A stretch of DNA of 64,000 nucleotides from Lactobacillus sp. ESL0791. GTDB taxonomy: Bacteria; Bacillota; Bacilli; Lactobacillales; Lactobacillaceae. Position numbers and translations under genes: made by a program. Below are positions 48,090 to 58,322 of the stretch, in pieces. Position 1 is the first letter of the stretch. Every line of letters begins with the position of its first letter. The stretch lies in contig NZ_JAQTHU010000001.1 of the NCBI RefSeq assembly GCF_029433255.1, forward strand, positions 992,001-1,056,000, read 5' to 3'. A model generated the notes under the pieces. That model searched no databases. It was not told the origin of the DNA and saw only the letters and a program-made list of their open reading frames with translations.

Positions 48090-50726
48090 ATGACAGAATT
48101 AGCACCTAAATATGATCCAAATGAAGTTGAACAGGGACGTTACCAGAAATGGCTTGACCAAGATTTGTTTAAACCATCAGGTGATAAAAAGGCGCATCCG
48201 TATTCAATTGTTATTCCGCCGCCAAATGTAACTGGAAAGTTGCACTTGGGTCATGCTTGGGATACGGCGATTCAGGATACCTTGATTCGTTTTAAACGGA
48301 TGCAGGGCTATGACACGCTGTATTTGCCGGGGATGGACCATGCCGGAATTGCCACTCAGGCTAAAGTTGAAGCCAAGTTGCGCAAACAGGGAAAAGACCG
48401 TCACGAAATGGGACGTGAAGCCTTTGTTCAGCAGGTTTGGGATTGGAAAGACGAATACGCCAACATCATCAAGGGCCAGTGGGCGAAATTAGGTTTATCC
48501 TTAGATTATTCTAGGGAACGTTTTACTTTGGATAAAGGTTTATCTAAAGCGGTTCGCCGTGTTTTTGTTCAACTTTATAATGAAGGGCTGATTTATCGCG
48601 GCGAGTATATTATCAATTGGGATCCCGAACTGCAGACAGCCTTGAGTGACATTGAGGTTATTCACCAAGACGATGAGGGTGCTTTTTATCATATTAAATA
48701 TCCGTTTGCTGATGGGTCGGGCTTTGTTGAAATTGCCACCACGCGTCCAGAAACGATGTTTGGTGATACGGCCGTTGCTGTTGCTCCGGGAGATCCACGT
48801 TACAAAGATATTGTCGGTAAGGAATTGATTTTGCCGCTGGTTGGCCGTCATTTGCCAATTATTGAAGACCAGCACGTTGATCCTGATTTTGGTACCGGTC
48901 TGGTTAAGATTACCCCGGCTCATGATCCTAACGACTTTGCCACGGGCAACCGGCATCATTTGAAGCGCATCAATGTGATGAACGACGACGGAACCATGAA
49001 TGAAGAATGCGGCAAGTATGCTGGCATGGATCGTTTTGCCTGCCGTAAACAACTGGTTGCTGATTTGAAGGAACAGGGTTATCTGCTCAAAGTTAAGCCA
49101 ATTGTTCACTCGGTTGGTCATAGCGAGCGCTCTGGTGTTCAGGTTGAACCGCGGCTGTCAACGCAGTGGTTTGTTAAGATGAAGCCATTAGCTGAAAAGG
49201 TTCTTGCTAATCAAAAAACAGCTGGCAAGGTAAACTTTGTTCCTGCAAGATTTGAACAAACACTTGAACAGTGGATGGAGAATGTTCACGACTGGGTAAT
49301 TTCACGGCAATTATGGTGGGGCCACCGAATTCCTGCTTGGTATAACAAGCAAACCGGTGAAATGTATGTTGGTGAAGAAGCACCTAAGGACATTGAAAAT
49401 TGGAAGCAGGATCCCGATGTTTTGGATACCTGGTTTTCAAGTGCCCTGTGGCCATTTTCAACTATGGGTTGGCCAGAGGATTCCGCAGACTTTAAACGCT
49501 ATTTTCCAACCGACACCTTAGTTACCGGTTATGACATCATTTTCTTCTGGGTATCACGCATGATTTTCCAGAGTCTGCATTTTACGAATGAACGTCCGTT
49601 TAAGGATGTTGTTTTGCATGGCTTAATGCGGGATCAGCAAGGCCGGAAAATGAGTAAGTCCCTTGGCAACGGGGTTGACCCGATGGACGTAATTGATCAA
49701 TATGGGGCTGATGCCCTGCGCTGGTTCTTACTCAATGGTACAGCTCCCGGTCAAGATACCCGTTATGATCCGAAGAAGTTGGGTGCTGCTTGGAACTTTA
49801 TTAATAAGATTTGGAATGCTTCACGTTTTGTAATTATGAATCTGCCAGAAGATGCTAAGCCCGCGCAGATGCCGGATACCAGCAAATTTGATTTGGCAGA
49901 CAGCTGGATTTTTGACAGGCTGAACCATACAGTCAGCGAGGTAATTCGCTTGTTTAATGAATACAAATTCGGGGAAGCCGGCAAAGAACTCTACAATTTC
50001 ATTTGGAATGATTTCTGTGATTGGTACATTGAAATTGCTAAGGTTGCATTGAATGGTCAAGATGCAGAGTTGAAGGCAAGAAAGCAGGAAAACTTGGTTT
50101 GGATTCTTGACCAGATTTTACGCTTGCTCCATCCGATTATGCCGTTTGTTACGGAAAAACTTTGGCTGTCAATGCCACATGAAGGCAAGTCAATCATGGT
50201 TGCAAAATATCCGGAACCACACAGTGAATTTGTCAATGAGCAGGCAACTTCTGACATGGGCTTTTTGATTGAACTGATCAAGGCTGTCCGGAATATCCGT
50301 ACCGAAGTTAATGCGCCGCTATCTTCACCAATTGATATTCTGATTCAACTGGATAATGAAAAAGACAAGCATATTTTGGAGGATAATGCCGAATATGTTG
50401 AAAACTTTTTACACCCAAAGGACTTGACGGTTGACTTAAAGGTAACCGCACCGAAATTAGCAAAAACGGCGGTGATTCCAGGGGCACAAATTTTTGTACC
50501 TTTGGCTGAACTGGTTAACCTTGATGATGAAATTGCCAAGATGCAAAAAGAAGAACAACGGCTTGAAGCTGAGGTAACTCGTTCGAACAAGAAATTGGCG
50601 AATCAAGGCTTTGTTGCCCACGCCCCTGAAGCCGTCATCAATAAAGAAAAAGAAAAGCAGGCTGATTATGAGAGTCAGCTTGCTGGTGTTAAGGAACGGA
50701 TTAAAGAACTGAAAGAGAGCAAATAA
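48090..50726 (+). CDS. valS: Valyl-tRNA synthetase
   Basis: Charges tRNA-Val; class I synthetase. HIGH motif as HLGH in [13 protein letters not shown] (about residues 46-49 of [14 protein letters not shown]), editing domain with [18 protein letters not shown] loop [10 protein letters not shown] near 526, anticodon-binding domain and a C-terminal coiled-coil arm ([18 protein letters not shown]). 878 residues from the ATG at 48090 with TTGGAGG. The frame upstream to 47997 is T-box RNA, not protein. Confidence 0.97.
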   Translation: MTELAPKYDPNEVEQGRYQKWLDQDLFKPSGDKKAHPYSIVIPPPNVTGKLHLGHAWDTAIQDTLIRFKRMQGYDTLYLPGMDHAGIATQAKVEAKLRKQGKDRHEMGREAFVQQVWDWKDEYANIIKGQWAKLGLSLDYSRERFTLDKGLSKAVRRVFVQLYNEGLIYRGEYIINWDPELQTALSDIEVIHQDDEGAFYHIKYPFADGSGFVEIATTRPETMFGDTAVAVAPGDPRYKDIVGKELILPLVGRHLPIIEDQHVDPDFGTGLVKITPAHDPNDFATGNRHHLKRINVMNDDGTMNEECGKYAGMDRFACRKQLVADLKEQGYLLKVKPIVHSVGHSERSGVQVEPRLSTQWFVKMKPLAEKVLANQKTAGKVNFVPARFEQTLEQWMENVHDWVISRQLWWGHRIPAWYNKQTGEMYVGEEAPKDIENWKQDPDVLDTWFSSALWPFSTMGWPEDSADFKRYFPTDTLVTGYDIIFFWVSRMIFQSLHFTNERPFKDVVLHGLMRDQQGRKMSKSLGNGVDPMDVIDQYGADALRWFLLNGTAPGQDTRYDPKKLGAAWNFINKIWNASRFVIMNLPEDAKPAQMPDTSKFDLADSWIFDRLNHTVSEVIRLFNEYKFGEAGKELYNFIWNDFCDWYIEIAKVALNGQDAELKARKQENLVWILDQILRLLHPIMPFVTEKLWLSMPHEGKSIMVAKYPEPHSEFVNEQATSDMGFLIELIKAVRNIRTEVNAPLSSPIDILIQLDNEKDKHILEDNAEYVENFLHPKDLTVDLKVTAPKLAKTAVIPGAQIFVPLAELVNLDDEIAKMQKEEQRLEAEVTRSNKKLANQGFVAHAPEAVINKEKEKQADYESQLAGVKERIKELKESK

Positions 50727-50727
50727 T

Positions 50728-52005
50728 GTGATTTTTACTAATGCCAAAGACGTGATTAACCATTTATATTCGCTGCCCAAGCTTCATCCTAAGAGCGACT
50801 TGTCTTATGTCAAGCAGGTTTTGGCTAAATTGGACAATCCGCAGAATAAGGTAAAAACGATTCATGTTACGGGAACCAATGGCAAGGGCTCAACTTCTTA
50901 TTACATTAGTAATTTACTGCAAAAGGCCGGTCAAAAGACGGGCCTTTTTGTCTCACCTTATGTATATGAATTTAACGAACGAATTCAGCTTAACGGGCGT
51001 GATATCAGCGATGCAGATTTAGTGGTGGCAGCGAATGTATTGGAAAAAATCTTGAAAGAAATCAAGGAGCAAGAACCGGCTTTTTCCCTTGTGACTTTTG
51101 AATATGAAGTGGCTTTGGCTTTTATCTTTTTTGCTCAAGAAAAGTGTGACTATGCGGTGATTGAAGTCGGAATCGGTGGACAGCATGACAAGACGAATGT
51201 GATTACGCCGGAAGTTAGTGTCATTACAACCGTAGGCTTGGATCACGAAAAAATTATTGGCCCGACAATCCAGGATATTGCTCGTGAAAAGAGCGGCGTT
51301 ATCAAGCAGAAAAGGCCAGTTGTCTTGGGTAATGTTCCAGAAAGTGTTTTGTCGCTTTTTTTGCAGCGGGCCGCAGAAAAACAAGCACCGATTTATTTGC
51401 TTAATGAAGATTTTACTGTTTCCAATACTACGCAGATGCTTTATGCAGATGAGCGAAATAAGTTTGCCTTTAATTCTCGCCCGTTGGTTGAGGAATATGA
51501 TGTGGCGGTGGCGGTCAAAGCTTTTTTGCTATTACAATTACCTTTATCTAAAAAATTGCTTGAAGAGGCCATTAACCAGACAATAATACCGGGGAGATAT
51601 CAGGTTCTGAAAAAAACGCCCTTGATCATTGCCGATGGGGCGCATAATATTCAGGCAATATCCAACTTACTGGAATTAGTTCACACGCGGGGTCAGCGAA
51701 CAGGCGGCAGAGTGCGTATCCTGATTGCAATGATGAAGGACAAAGATTTGGAAGAAGTTTTTTCACTGTTTAATAAAACCGATCAGGTAGTTTTGACAAC
51801 AATTAATTATCCCCGGGCCGCCAAGAAAGAAGATTTTCCATGCGATGTGCAGATGCGGTATCATTATGAAGAAAAATGGCAAGCGGCTTTTACCAAATTA
51901 AAAGCGGAAAGCGGCAAAAATGATATTTTGCTCGTGACCGGATCATTTTATTTGGTTGGCGAACTACTGACATGGGAGGTAAAAAATGCAGGTAAACGGA
52001 ATTAA
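50728..52005 (+). CDS. folC: Folylpolyglutamate synthase
   Basis: Adds glutamates to folates; Mur ligase superfamily. ATP-binding GTNGKGST at about residues 47-54, the folate-binding loop region NERIQLNG, and IADGAHN near 300. 425 residues. It starts at GTG 50728, one nt after the valS stop codon, with GAAAGAGAG upstream. The ATG at 50726 is out of frame. It overlaps the next gene by 20 nt. Confidence 0.93.
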   Translation: MIFTNAKDVINHLYSLPKLHPKSDLSYVKQVLAKLDNPQNKVKTIHVTGTNGKGSTSYYISNLLQKAGQKTGLFVSPYVYEFNERIQLNGRDISDADLVVAANVLEKILKEIKEQEPAFSLVTFEYEVALAFIFFAQEKCDYAVIEVGIGGQHDKTNVITPEVSVITTVGLDHEKIIGPTIQDIAREKSGVIKQKRPVVLGNVPESVLSLFLQRAAEKQAPIYLLNEDFTVSNTTQMLYADERNKFAFNSRPLVEEYDVAVAVKAFLLLQLPLSKKLLEEAINQTIIPGRYQVLKKTPLIIADGAHNIQAISNLLELVHTRGQRTGGRVRILIAMMKDKDLEEVFSLFNKTDQVVLTTINYPRAAKKEDFPCDVQMRYHYEEKWQAAFTKLKAESGKNDILLVTGSFYLVGELLTWEVKNAGKRN

Positions 52006-52663
52006 GGAAGAAATAACGGGCATCCTTTTCGATATGGACGGCCTGCTTGTTAATTCTGAGCACTTGTACTGGCAGGCGAATATTCAGGCAGCAAAAGAAG
52101 AAAATCTGCATACGCCTGATGACACCTATTTAAAACTGGCGGGTGCGTCTGAACAGGTGATGCAGAATTTTTATCACCACTATTTTAAAGATAAAGCTCA
52201 GGTAGATCATTTCATTGCCCGCACCAACGAAATTGTTTGGCAGTGGGCCGATGAAGGGAAACTGCAGCTGCAGCCGGGAGTACAGGCCGCGCTTGATCAA
52301 TTTCAGCAATTAGCTCTTCCCATGGCATTGGTTTCCAGCAATTCTGAAAAAGTAGTTGAACATGTGATGTGGGTTACCGGAATTAGAAATTATTTCTGTT
52401 TTCATGTGAGTTTGGTGGATGTTAAAGAAAATAATTTGCGCTCTAAACCAGCACCGGATATTTATTTGTTGGCCGCAAAGAAAATGAATATAGCAAAAGA
52501 AAATATACTCGCATTTGAAGATTCGTCCTCAGGTGTGCAAGCTGCAAAGGCAGCAGGTATCAAGTGCGTGATGATTCCTGACTTGCTTCCGCCAACAGAG
52601 CTTGATTGGCAAAATGCTGTCATGGTTTGCAAAAATTTTTGTGATTTTTTAGGTAAAATTTAG
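51986..52663 (+). CDS. HAD superfamily phosphatase (beta-phosphoglucomutase-like)
   Basis: HAD hydrolase with motif I ILFDMDGLLVNSE (catalytic Asp residues about 16 and 18), motif II SSNS, motif III Lys in SKPAPDIY, and motif IV AFEDSSSGVQAA. The helical cap lies between motifs I and II. 225 residues. The group includes sugar-phosphate phosphatases and phosphoglucomutases; the substrate is unknown. RBS GGGAGG lies inside the folC end, so it is coupled to folC. Confidence 0.9.
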   Translation: MQVNGIKEEITGILFDMDGLLVNSEHLYWQANIQAAKEENLHTPDDTYLKLAGASEQVMQNFYHHYFKDKAQVDHFIARTNEIVWQWADEGKLQLQPGVQAALDQFQQLALPMALVSSNSEKVVEHVMWVTGIRNYFCFHVSLVDVKENNLRSKPAPDIYLLAAKKMNIAKENILAFEDSSSGVQAAKAAGIKCVMIPDLLPPTELDWQNAVMVCKNFCDFLGKI

Positions 52664-52702
52664 CTTTTTCACGTATTTAATAGGTGAAAGGAGTATTATT
52701 TT

Positions 52703-53326
52703 ATGAAAATTGAAAAAACAAACCATTACCTAGTAAATACGGATACTGAAGTTTTATTTAATTTGTTTGCGGAATTGGAGGATAAAGGGATTACTGATCT
52801 CCAGCAGCTAAAGGATCAAATTATTAGTCAGCATATCGAAAGTTTTAGTGATCTGCTCGTTTATACGTCTGGCCCGACATGTGACATTAAAATAGCTGTT
52901 ACCATTGAGGAAATAATGGAGCGGCTACGGAGCGCAGAAAGCAACCGTGAAACGATTCTTACCTCAAGTCATGAAGTGGGAACTTATTTGGCCGACAAAC
53001 TGGCTGGGCACAAGCAGGAAGAATTTTGGGCAATTTATATTGATAACAGCAACCATATTGTTGCGGAAAAAATGCTTTTCCGCGGTACTTTGGATAAAAC
53101 GGTTGTTCATCCACGCGAGATTTTTCGTTGGGCAATGATTTATGGCTGCGCGGCACTATTTGTGGTCCACAATCATCCCAGCGGCAGATTGTTGCCGTCT
53201 CAAAGTGACTTGAAATTGACTAGGCAGCTGGACAAGGCTGCTGAATTAATGCAGATTAGGTTGCTAGATCATTTTATTGTTGGCAAAGAAAAGTATCTCA
53301 GCTTAAAAGAACGCGAATTGTTTTAA
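52703..53326 (+). CDS. radC: RadC family JAB-domain protein
   Basis: 207 residues. The N-terminal helical part is divergent (no clear UPF0758 helix-hairpin-helix). The JAB/MPN domain has the metal site: HNHPSG with a following S...D (HPSGRLLPSQSD), near residues 155-170. Historically called a DNA repair protein, but the role of RadC in repair is disputed. Located before mreBCD as in many Firmicutes. RBS AAAGGAG. Confidence 0.88.
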   Translation: MKIEKTNHYLVNTDTEVLFNLFAELEDKGITDLQQLKDQIISQHIESFSDLLVYTSGPTCDIKIAVTIEEIMERLRSAESNRETILTSSHEVGTYLADKLAGHKQEEFWAIYIDNSNHIVAEKMLFRGTLDKTVVHPREIFRWAMIYGCAALFVVHNHPSGRLLPSQSDLKLTRQLDKAAELMQIRLLDHFIVGKEKYLSLKERELF

Positions 53327-53373
53327 ATTCACTAAAGTTCTCTCTGAAATAAGTTTTGTTGTCAATTTTTTGT

Positions 53374-53379
53374 TATAAT
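53374..53379 (+). promoter_or_regulatory. Extended -10 element of mreB
   Basis: TGTTATAAT, with TG one base before the hexamer; no good -35. Confidence 0.45.
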
Positions 53380-53423
53380 TAATCAAGATTTAAAGACTGC
53401 AAATGTTTAAGGAGAGATTTTTT

Positions 53424-54428
53424 GTGTTTGGATTAGGTTCAAAAAATATTGGGATCGACTTGGGCACTGCCAATACGCTTGTATATATTGAGGGTAAAGG
53501 CATCGTCTTGAGGGAGCCTTCTGTAGTTGCCAAAAATACACAGACGAAAAAAGTAATTGCTGTAGGTTCGGAAGCTAGGGAAATGATTGGCCGCACACCA
53601 GCAACAATCGTTGCGATTCGTCCTATGAAGGACGGTGTGATTGCCGATTACGATACAACGGCTGCGATGCTCAAGTATTTTATGGAAAAGACCGTGGGCA
53701 ATTCCAAGCCTTCTGTGATGATCTGTGTCCCGTCCGGAGTGACCGAAGTTGAAAAACGGGCCGTAATTGATGCCGCTAGGGTTGCTGGTGCTCGTGAAGC
53801 CTATGTGATTGAAGAACCGTTTGCGGCCGCAATTGGTGCTGGGTTACCCGTGATGGATCCAACTGGTTCAATGGTTGTTGACATTGGTGGGGGCACAACT
53901 GATGTTGCAACAATTTCACTTGGGGGAATTGTTTCGTCAACTTCGATTCGCCAGGCTGGCGACAAGTTTAATATCGCGATTGTTAATTACGTTCATTCAA
54001 ATTTCAACTTATTGATTGGCGAAAGAACTGCCGAAGATATTAAAATTCAGATTGGTTCGGCTTCAATTGATAAAGCTAAAGAAATTGAGTCTGTAACAAT
54101 TCGGGGAAGAGACTTGGTAACAGGTCTGCCCAAATCGATTGAGATTACGGCAACTGATGTTGCAACAGCGATCCAAGATGTTGTTCAGGCAATTATCATT
54201 GCAATTAAAGAAACTTTAGAGCAAACCTCTCCCGAAATTGCGGCCGATGTGATTGATCACGGAATTGTTTTAACCGGCGGCGGCGCACTATTAAAAAACT
54301 TGCCGGATGTGATCTCGGATGCAACTAAAGTCCCGGTATTTATTGCGCAGGAGCCGCTTGACTGTGTTGCAGTCGGGACTGGTAAATCGCTCAAGAGTAT
54401 TGAAGTAATGCGCAGAAGTCGCAAATAA
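53424..54428 (+). CDS. mreB: Rod shape-determining protein MreB
   Basis: Actin-like ATPase that guides lateral wall synthesis. Phosphate-1 [10 protein letters not shown] near residue 12, phosphate-2 [14 protein letters not shown] near 158, and adenosine motif [12 protein letters not shown] near 287. 334 residues from GTG 53424 after AAGGAGAG; the ATG at 53403 would put that RBS inside the gene. First of mreBCD; a hairpin separates it from mreC. Confidence 0.94.
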   Translation: MFGLGSKNIGIDLGTANTLVYIEGKGIVLREPSVVAKNTQTKKVIAVGSEAREMIGRTPATIVAIRPMKDGVIADYDTTAAMLKYFMEKTVGNSKPSVMICVPSGVTEVEKRAVIDAARVAGAREAYVIEEPFAAAIGAGLPVMDPTGSMVVDIGGGTTDVATISLGGIVSSTSIRQAGDKFNIAIVNYVHSNFNLLIGERTAEDIKIQIGSASIDKAKEIESVTIRGRDLVTGLPKSIEITATDVATAIQDVVQAIIIAIKETLEQTSPEIAADVIDHGIVLTGGGALLKNLPDVISDATKVPVFIAQEPLDCVAVGTGKSLKSIEVMRRSRK

Positions 54429-54430
54429 TA

Positions 54431-54453
54431 AAGCCGGCGCTTGCCGGTTTTTC
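54431..54453 (+). terminator. Hairpin with T-run between mreB and mreC
   Basis: AGCCGGC with GCCGGTT and five T. It could reduce read-through and set a higher mreB than mreCD level. Confidence 0.6.
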
Positions 54454-54470
54454 TTTAGGATCATTACCAT

Positions 54471-55322
54471 ATGAAAAAAATTTTACAAAACAAAAAGTTA
54501 TTAACAGTGTGCATCATACTAATCATCATTTTTTCAGTCTTGGGTTTCAGTGTGAGCCTGCGTAAAAAGAGAAATACACCATTGCTAATTCAAAGTTTTG
54601 GTAATGATATTGTGGCTGTTGGTACGCGCATAGTTGATTTTCCAGTTAAAATAATTTCTGGTGGTTTAAATAGCGTTCATGATATTTTGAATGCGCAAAA
54701 TGAAAATAATTATTTAAAGTCACGCATAACCAATATGCAGCGGTCCGAAGCCGAAAATGAAGCTTTGACATCTGAAAATAAACAGTTAAAGTCTGCATTG
54801 AAGCTGAAAGATACCTTAACTTCGTATACAACGATCAACGCTTCGGTAATTTCGCGTTCTCCTGACAGTTGGTCCGATTTGTTGGTAATTAATAAGGGAG
54901 CAACTGCCGGTCTTCAGAAAAATATGGCTGTGATGTGCGGTGGTGGTGTTATTGGCAGAATTATTGAAGTCAATGCCGCATCCGCTAAAGTTGAATTGAT
55001 TACGACAACTGATAAGTCTGCCAATCGTTTTTCGGTTCAAGCAACAACTTCTGATGGCAAGATTGTTCATGGCATAATCACAGTTATTGGCAATAATCAG
55101 TTAGCCTTTACGCAGGTTGTTGACAGCAAAAAGTTGAAGCAGGGAAGCCAAATCTATACAAGTGGACTAGGAGGCAATTCGCCTAAAGGTTTGCTGATTG
55201 GGACAATCAGCAGCACAACTCATGATACTTTCGGGTTGTCTGATTTAATTGAAATTAAGCCAGCCGGCGAAATTAATGATCCGTCAGTCGTCACGGTCAT
55301 TAAGCGGAAGGTGGCGGGTTAA
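54471..55322 (+). CDS. mreC: Rod shape-determining protein MreC
   Basis: Bitopic scaffold linking MreB to the extracellular wall machinery. One membrane helix (residues about 10-28), a coiled coil (about 70-110, SEAENEALTSENKQLKSAL) and a beta-rich extracellular domain. 283 residues. It ends 1 nt before mreD. Confidence 0.93.
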   Translation: MKKILQNKKLLTVCIILIIIFSVLGFSVSLRKKRNTPLLIQSFGNDIVAVGTRIVDFPVKIISGGLNSVHDILNAQNENNYLKSRITNMQRSEAENEALTSENKQLKSALKLKDTLTSYTTINASVISRSPDSWSDLLVINKGATAGLQKNMAVMCGGGVIGRIIEVNAASAKVELITTTDKSANRFSVQATTSDGKIVHGIITVIGNNQLAFTQVVDSKKLKQGSQIYTSGLGGNSPKGLLIGTISSTTHDTFGLSDLIEIKPAGEINDPSVVTVIKRKVAG

Positions 55323-55323
55323 G

Positions 55324-55860
55324 ATGCAGTTTTTGCGTAAAAATGTGTTAGCAATTGCTTTATACTTTACCATAGCTATTGATGGCAGCCTGGCTTTTTA
55401 TCTGCATCAATTTATGAATCTGGGAAAGTATAGTGGCTCATGTTTATTATTACCGGTTTCTGTGATGCTGATTAATCTTTTTGACAGTAACAATACGAAA
55501 GAATTTTGGTTAGCTCTGGGGATTGGGATAATTGCTGATCTTTACTTTTGGGGAATTATTGGTATTTATGCTGTTTTTTTCCCGTTAAGTTCATTTTTTT
55601 GTCAAAAAATCGCCCGCTTTTTACCGGAAGTGTTTTGGACAAGGCTGCTCGTGATTTTGCTTGGTGTAATTATTCTGGCAGCTTATAGCTGGTTTATTTT
55701 GACAATCACAGGTTTGATCTCTGTTTCCATTAAGTCACTTTTTGCTAGTTTGCCATTAACTTTGTTTTGGGCACTAATTTTTGCAAGTGCAACTTATTGG
55801 CTTTGGGGAACACTGGCATTTAAATATCCGTTCTTAATTGATTTAAATGCCTACAAATAA
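55324..55860 (+). CDS. mreD: Rod shape-determining protein MreD
   Basis: Integral membrane partner of MreC with about five hydrophobic helices. 178 residues from the ATG at 55324. The reading frame continues upstream to 55249 but runs inside mreC, and GGTGG just before the ATG supports the later start. Confidence 0.9.
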   Translation: MQFLRKNVLAIALYFTIAIDGSLAFYLHQFMNLGKYSGSCLLLPVSVMLINLFDSNNTKEFWLALGIGIIADLYFWGIIGIYAVFFPLSSFFCQKIARFLPEVFWTRLLVILLGVIILAAYSWFILTITGLISVSIKSLFASLPLTLFWALIFASATYWLWGTLAFKYPFLIDLNAYK

Positions 55861-55861
55861 T

Positions 55862-55891
55862 AAGGACGCGGAATTCACTTCCACGTCCTTA
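55862..55891. terminator. Terminator between mreD and the convergent DUF4044 gene
   Basis: AAGGACG(C)GGAA with TTCC(A)CGTCCTT; it overlaps the stop codon of the small gene. Confidence 0.7.
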
Positions 55892-56020
55892 AATTATGCC
55901 ACCATTAATCAGTGCAGTTAGCACACTAGCAATTACACCAAACAGGGTAATTGCTGCCATTAACCATGCCATCGCGATTGTTAACCTTTGGAAAAAGGAT
56001 TTTTTCTTTTTTCTTGCCAT
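55889..56020 (-). CDS. Small DUF4044-like membrane protein (43 aa)
   Basis: Too short for routine gene calling. MARKKKKSFFQRL, then one hydrophobic helix (about residues 15-38) and the end NGGII. RBS AAGGGAGG lies 8 nt before the ATG. The basic N-terminus, size and position after mreD fit the DUF4044 proteins of lactobacilli; the function is unknown. Confidence 0.72.
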   Translation of the reverse strand: MARKKKKSFFQRLTIAMAWLMAAITLFGVIASVLTALINGGII

Positions 56021-56109
56021 TTTAACCTCCCTTGTTGAACAATATTTTATGCTACTTAATTATTTTTTTCAATTAGCTGCAGGTTTAAAATAGAAAAATG
56101 GAGGGAATT

Positions 56110-56439
56110 ATGTTATTGATCTTCTTAATACCGCTTATTGGATTGCTGCTAGCAGCTTTGCTCAATAGGTTTTTCCCGAAAACACATTTTCGGGGCTATA
56201 ATATCTTACCATTTTTCTTTATTACTGCTTGCAGTTTAATTACATCATATCAGAAAAAACCATCTTTTTTACCTTACGGTTTTTTAATTTATTTCATTTT
56301 AGTCATTATTGTTGCGATCAACAATGCGATAAAATATAAAAATATTTCTTTAGGTAAAATTTTTGGGGAACTGTGGGATTATCTGACTGCTTGTAGTATG
56401 TTATGGTATCTTGGACTAATTCTTATGGTAATTCTTTAA
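56110..56439 (+). CDS. DUF3397 family membrane protein
   Basis: 109-residue protein with about four hydrophobic helices, matching DUF3397, which regularly stands immediately before mraZ in lactobacilli. The function is unknown. The ATG at 56110 has GGAGGG at good spacing; an ATG at 56098 would be inside that RBS. Confidence 0.8.
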   Translation: MLLIFLIPLIGLLLAALLNRFFPKTHFRGYNILPFFFITACSLITSYQKKPSFLPYGFLIYFILVIIVAINNAIKYKNISLGKIFGELWDYLTACSMLWYLGLILMVIL

Positions 56440-56443
56440 TATT

Positions 56444-56483
56444 AGGCTTTGAATCAGATTGAATTCAAAGCCTTTTGTTTTTT
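56444..56483 (+). terminator. Terminator after the DUF3397 gene
   Basis: AGGCTTTGAAT with ATTCAAAGCCT and T-rich tail; it insulates the dcw cluster. Confidence 0.8.
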
Positions 56484-56509
56484 AATAAAGCAATTTTTTT
56501 TACTAAAAT

Positions 56510-56534
56510 GTGGTAGAAAGTGGTGAATTGTGGT
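56510..56534 (+). promoter_or_regulatory. MraZ-binding direct repeats
   Basis: GTGGT occurs three times at exactly 10-nt steps (56510, 56520, 56530), the spacing of MraZ boxes known in front of mraZ. It implies autoregulation of the dcw operon by MraZ. Confidence 0.75.
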
Positions 56535-56563
56535 AAATTATTCAGGGAAGGGAGGCTAACTCC

Positions 56564-56995
56564 ATGTTTATGGGTGAATATCATCATAATCTTGATAACA
56601 AAGGACGTTTGATTATGCCTGCAAAATTGCGTGAGCAAATTGGCAGCAAGATGATTTTTACTCGGGGCATGGAAGGCTGCATTTTTGGTTATTTGCCAAA
56701 TACATGGCAAGAAATTGAAGCTAAATTAGCCAAACTTCCATTGACTAAGCGTAATGCACGAAATTTTACCCGTTTATTTTATTCAGGCGCAATGGAGTGT
56801 GAATTTGATAAGCAAGGACGTGTCAATCTAACGCCAACTTTGAAGGAACATGCCGGACTTGTAAAAGAATGTGTAATTGTAGGCGTTTCCGACCGGATAG
56901 AGATTTGGGCCAAGGAACGCTGGGAAAGCTTTTCTGAGGAAGCTAACGAAAACTACGATGACATTGCAGAAGATTTGGATGATATTCAACTATAA
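56564..56995 (+). CDS. mraZ: Transcriptional regulator MraZ
   Basis: DNA-binding regulator at the head of the division and cell wall cluster. Two MraZ/AbrB-like repeats, each with the DxxGR motif: DNKGRLIMP near residue 10 and DKQGRVNLTP near 83. 143 residues. RBS GGGAGG. It ends 2 nt before rsmH. Confidence 0.96.
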   Translation: MFMGEYHHNLDNKGRLIMPAKLREQIGSKMIFTRGMEGCIFGYLPNTWQEIEAKLAKLPLTKRNARNFTRLFYSGAMECEFDKQGRVNLTPTLKEHAGLVKECVIVGVSDRIEIWAKERWESFSEEANENYDDIAEDLDDIQL

Positions 56996-56997
56996 TT

Positions 56998-57945
56998 ATG
57001 GAATTCAAACATACAAGTGTACTTTTACACGAAACGATTGATAATTTAAAGCCTAAAAACGGCGGTATTTATGTTGACGCAACATTTGGCGGTGGGGGAC
57101 ACGCCCAGTATTTACTTAATCAAATAAAATCTGGAACATTAATTGGTTTTGATCAAGATGATTATGCAATAAAATTGGCAAATGAGAATTTTGCTAATAT
57201 ATTGCATTCTCATGGTCCACTTAAACTAAGATTAGTTCACGACAATTTTAGCCATTTACAAGCTGATTTAGTAAAACTAGGTTATCGGGACGGTATTGAT
57301 GGTATCTATTATGATTTAGGCGTTTCTTCGCCTCAATTTGATCAGTCGGACCGGGGATTTTCATATCGGTTTGATGCGCGTTTGGACATGCGGATGGATC
57401 AAAGACAGGCATTAGATGCTTATCAGCTAGTCAATACTTTAAGTCAAAAGGATTTGGCGACGCTTTTATACCAGTATGGTGACGAAAAATTTTCGCGACA
57501 AATTGCTCATAGAATAGTTGAAAAACGTAAAATTAAGTCGATTGCTACTACGTTTGAATTAGTGGCAATTATCAAGGAAGCAATTCCAGCGTATGCCCGA
57601 AGAAGTGGGGGGCACCCTGCCAAAAAAACTTTCCAGGCATTGCGAGTTGCAGTCAATCATGAATTGGAAGTACTGCAAGAATCGCTCAAGGAAGCAATTG
57701 CTGTTCTTAAGCCAGGCGGCAGAATTAGTGTGATTACTTTTCAGTCTGATGAAGACAAAATTGTCAAAAAAATATTTAAAAAATATTCTGAGGTCGAAGT
57801 GCCGCGAGGAATGCCCGCAGTACCTGATGATTCAAAACCAACACTGCGGTTAATTAATCGCAAACCAATTATTGCTTCAATTAATGAAGTAGCAAATAAC
57901 CGGCGCTCACACAGTGCAAAATTACGGATTGCAGAAAAAATATAA
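56998..57945 (+). CDS. rsmH: 16S rRNA m4C1402 methyltransferase RsmH
   Basis: SAM-dependent methyltransferase (formerly MraW) modifying the ribosomal P-site. DATFGGGGHAQYLL near residue 29 binds SAM; DLGVSSPQFD near 108 and the C-terminal RAAKLRIAEK-like end are typical. 315 residues. It follows mraZ by 2 nt in the standard dcw order. Confidence 0.95.
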   Translation: MEFKHTSVLLHETIDNLKPKNGGIYVDATFGGGGHAQYLLNQIKSGTLIGFDQDDYAIKLANENFANILHSHGPLKLRLVHDNFSHLQADLVKLGYRDGIDGIYYDLGVSSPQFDQSDRGFSYRFDARLDMRMDQRQALDAYQLVNTLSQKDLATLLYQYGDEKFSRQIAHRIVEKRKIKSIATTFELVAIIKEAIPAYARRSGGHPAKKTFQALRVAVNHELEVLQESLKEAIAVLKPGGRISVITFQSDEDKIVKKIFKKYSEVEVPRGMPAVPDDSKPTLRLINRKPIIASINEVANNRRSHSAKLRIAEKI

Positions 57946-57959
57946 AAAGAGGAAAAATA

Positions 57960-58322
57960 ATGGCTGATAGTACGGTAAGAAAAATAGAATATGAGCCTAA
58001 ACGACAAACATCTCCACAGAAGCAAAAGCGGGTTGTTGTTTCACCACAAAAAGTTAAGTGGTCATTATCGGAAAAATTTTTGGTTAGTGCTGGCACGCTG
58101 GTAGTTGCCGGGATGATGACTTTTTTGGTTGCCGCAAATATATCTGCGACAGCTGCACAGCATGAACTGACAAATATTCAACAATCAATGACAAGTGAGC
58201 AAAACCGGGTAGCCGACTTGCAGCAGGAGATAGGCGAGTTGACCTCTAGTTCACGCATGAATAAAATCGCACAATCCAAAGGTTTAACTTTGATTGAGAA
58301 AAATATTAGGACAATTCACTAA
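57960..58322 (+). CDS. ftsL: Cell division protein FtsL
   Basis: Bitopic divisome protein: basic cytoplasmic tail (about 1-40), one membrane helix (about 42-62) and an extracellular coiled coil (about 65-105). 120 residues. Low sequence conservation is normal; the call rests on topology and position between rsmH and the PBP2X gene. Its last base overlaps the next start. Confidence 0.88.
   Translation: MADSTVRKIEYEPKRQTSPQKQKRVVVSPQKVKWSLSEKFLVSAGTLVVAGMMTFLVAANISATAAQHELTNIQQSMTSEQNRVADLQQEIGELTSSSRMNKIAQSKGLTLIEKNIRTIH

Noticed and set aside
48540..49121. 193-codon minus-strand frame inside valS
   Set aside because: Shadow of a highly conserved gene; composition follows the codon pattern of valS.
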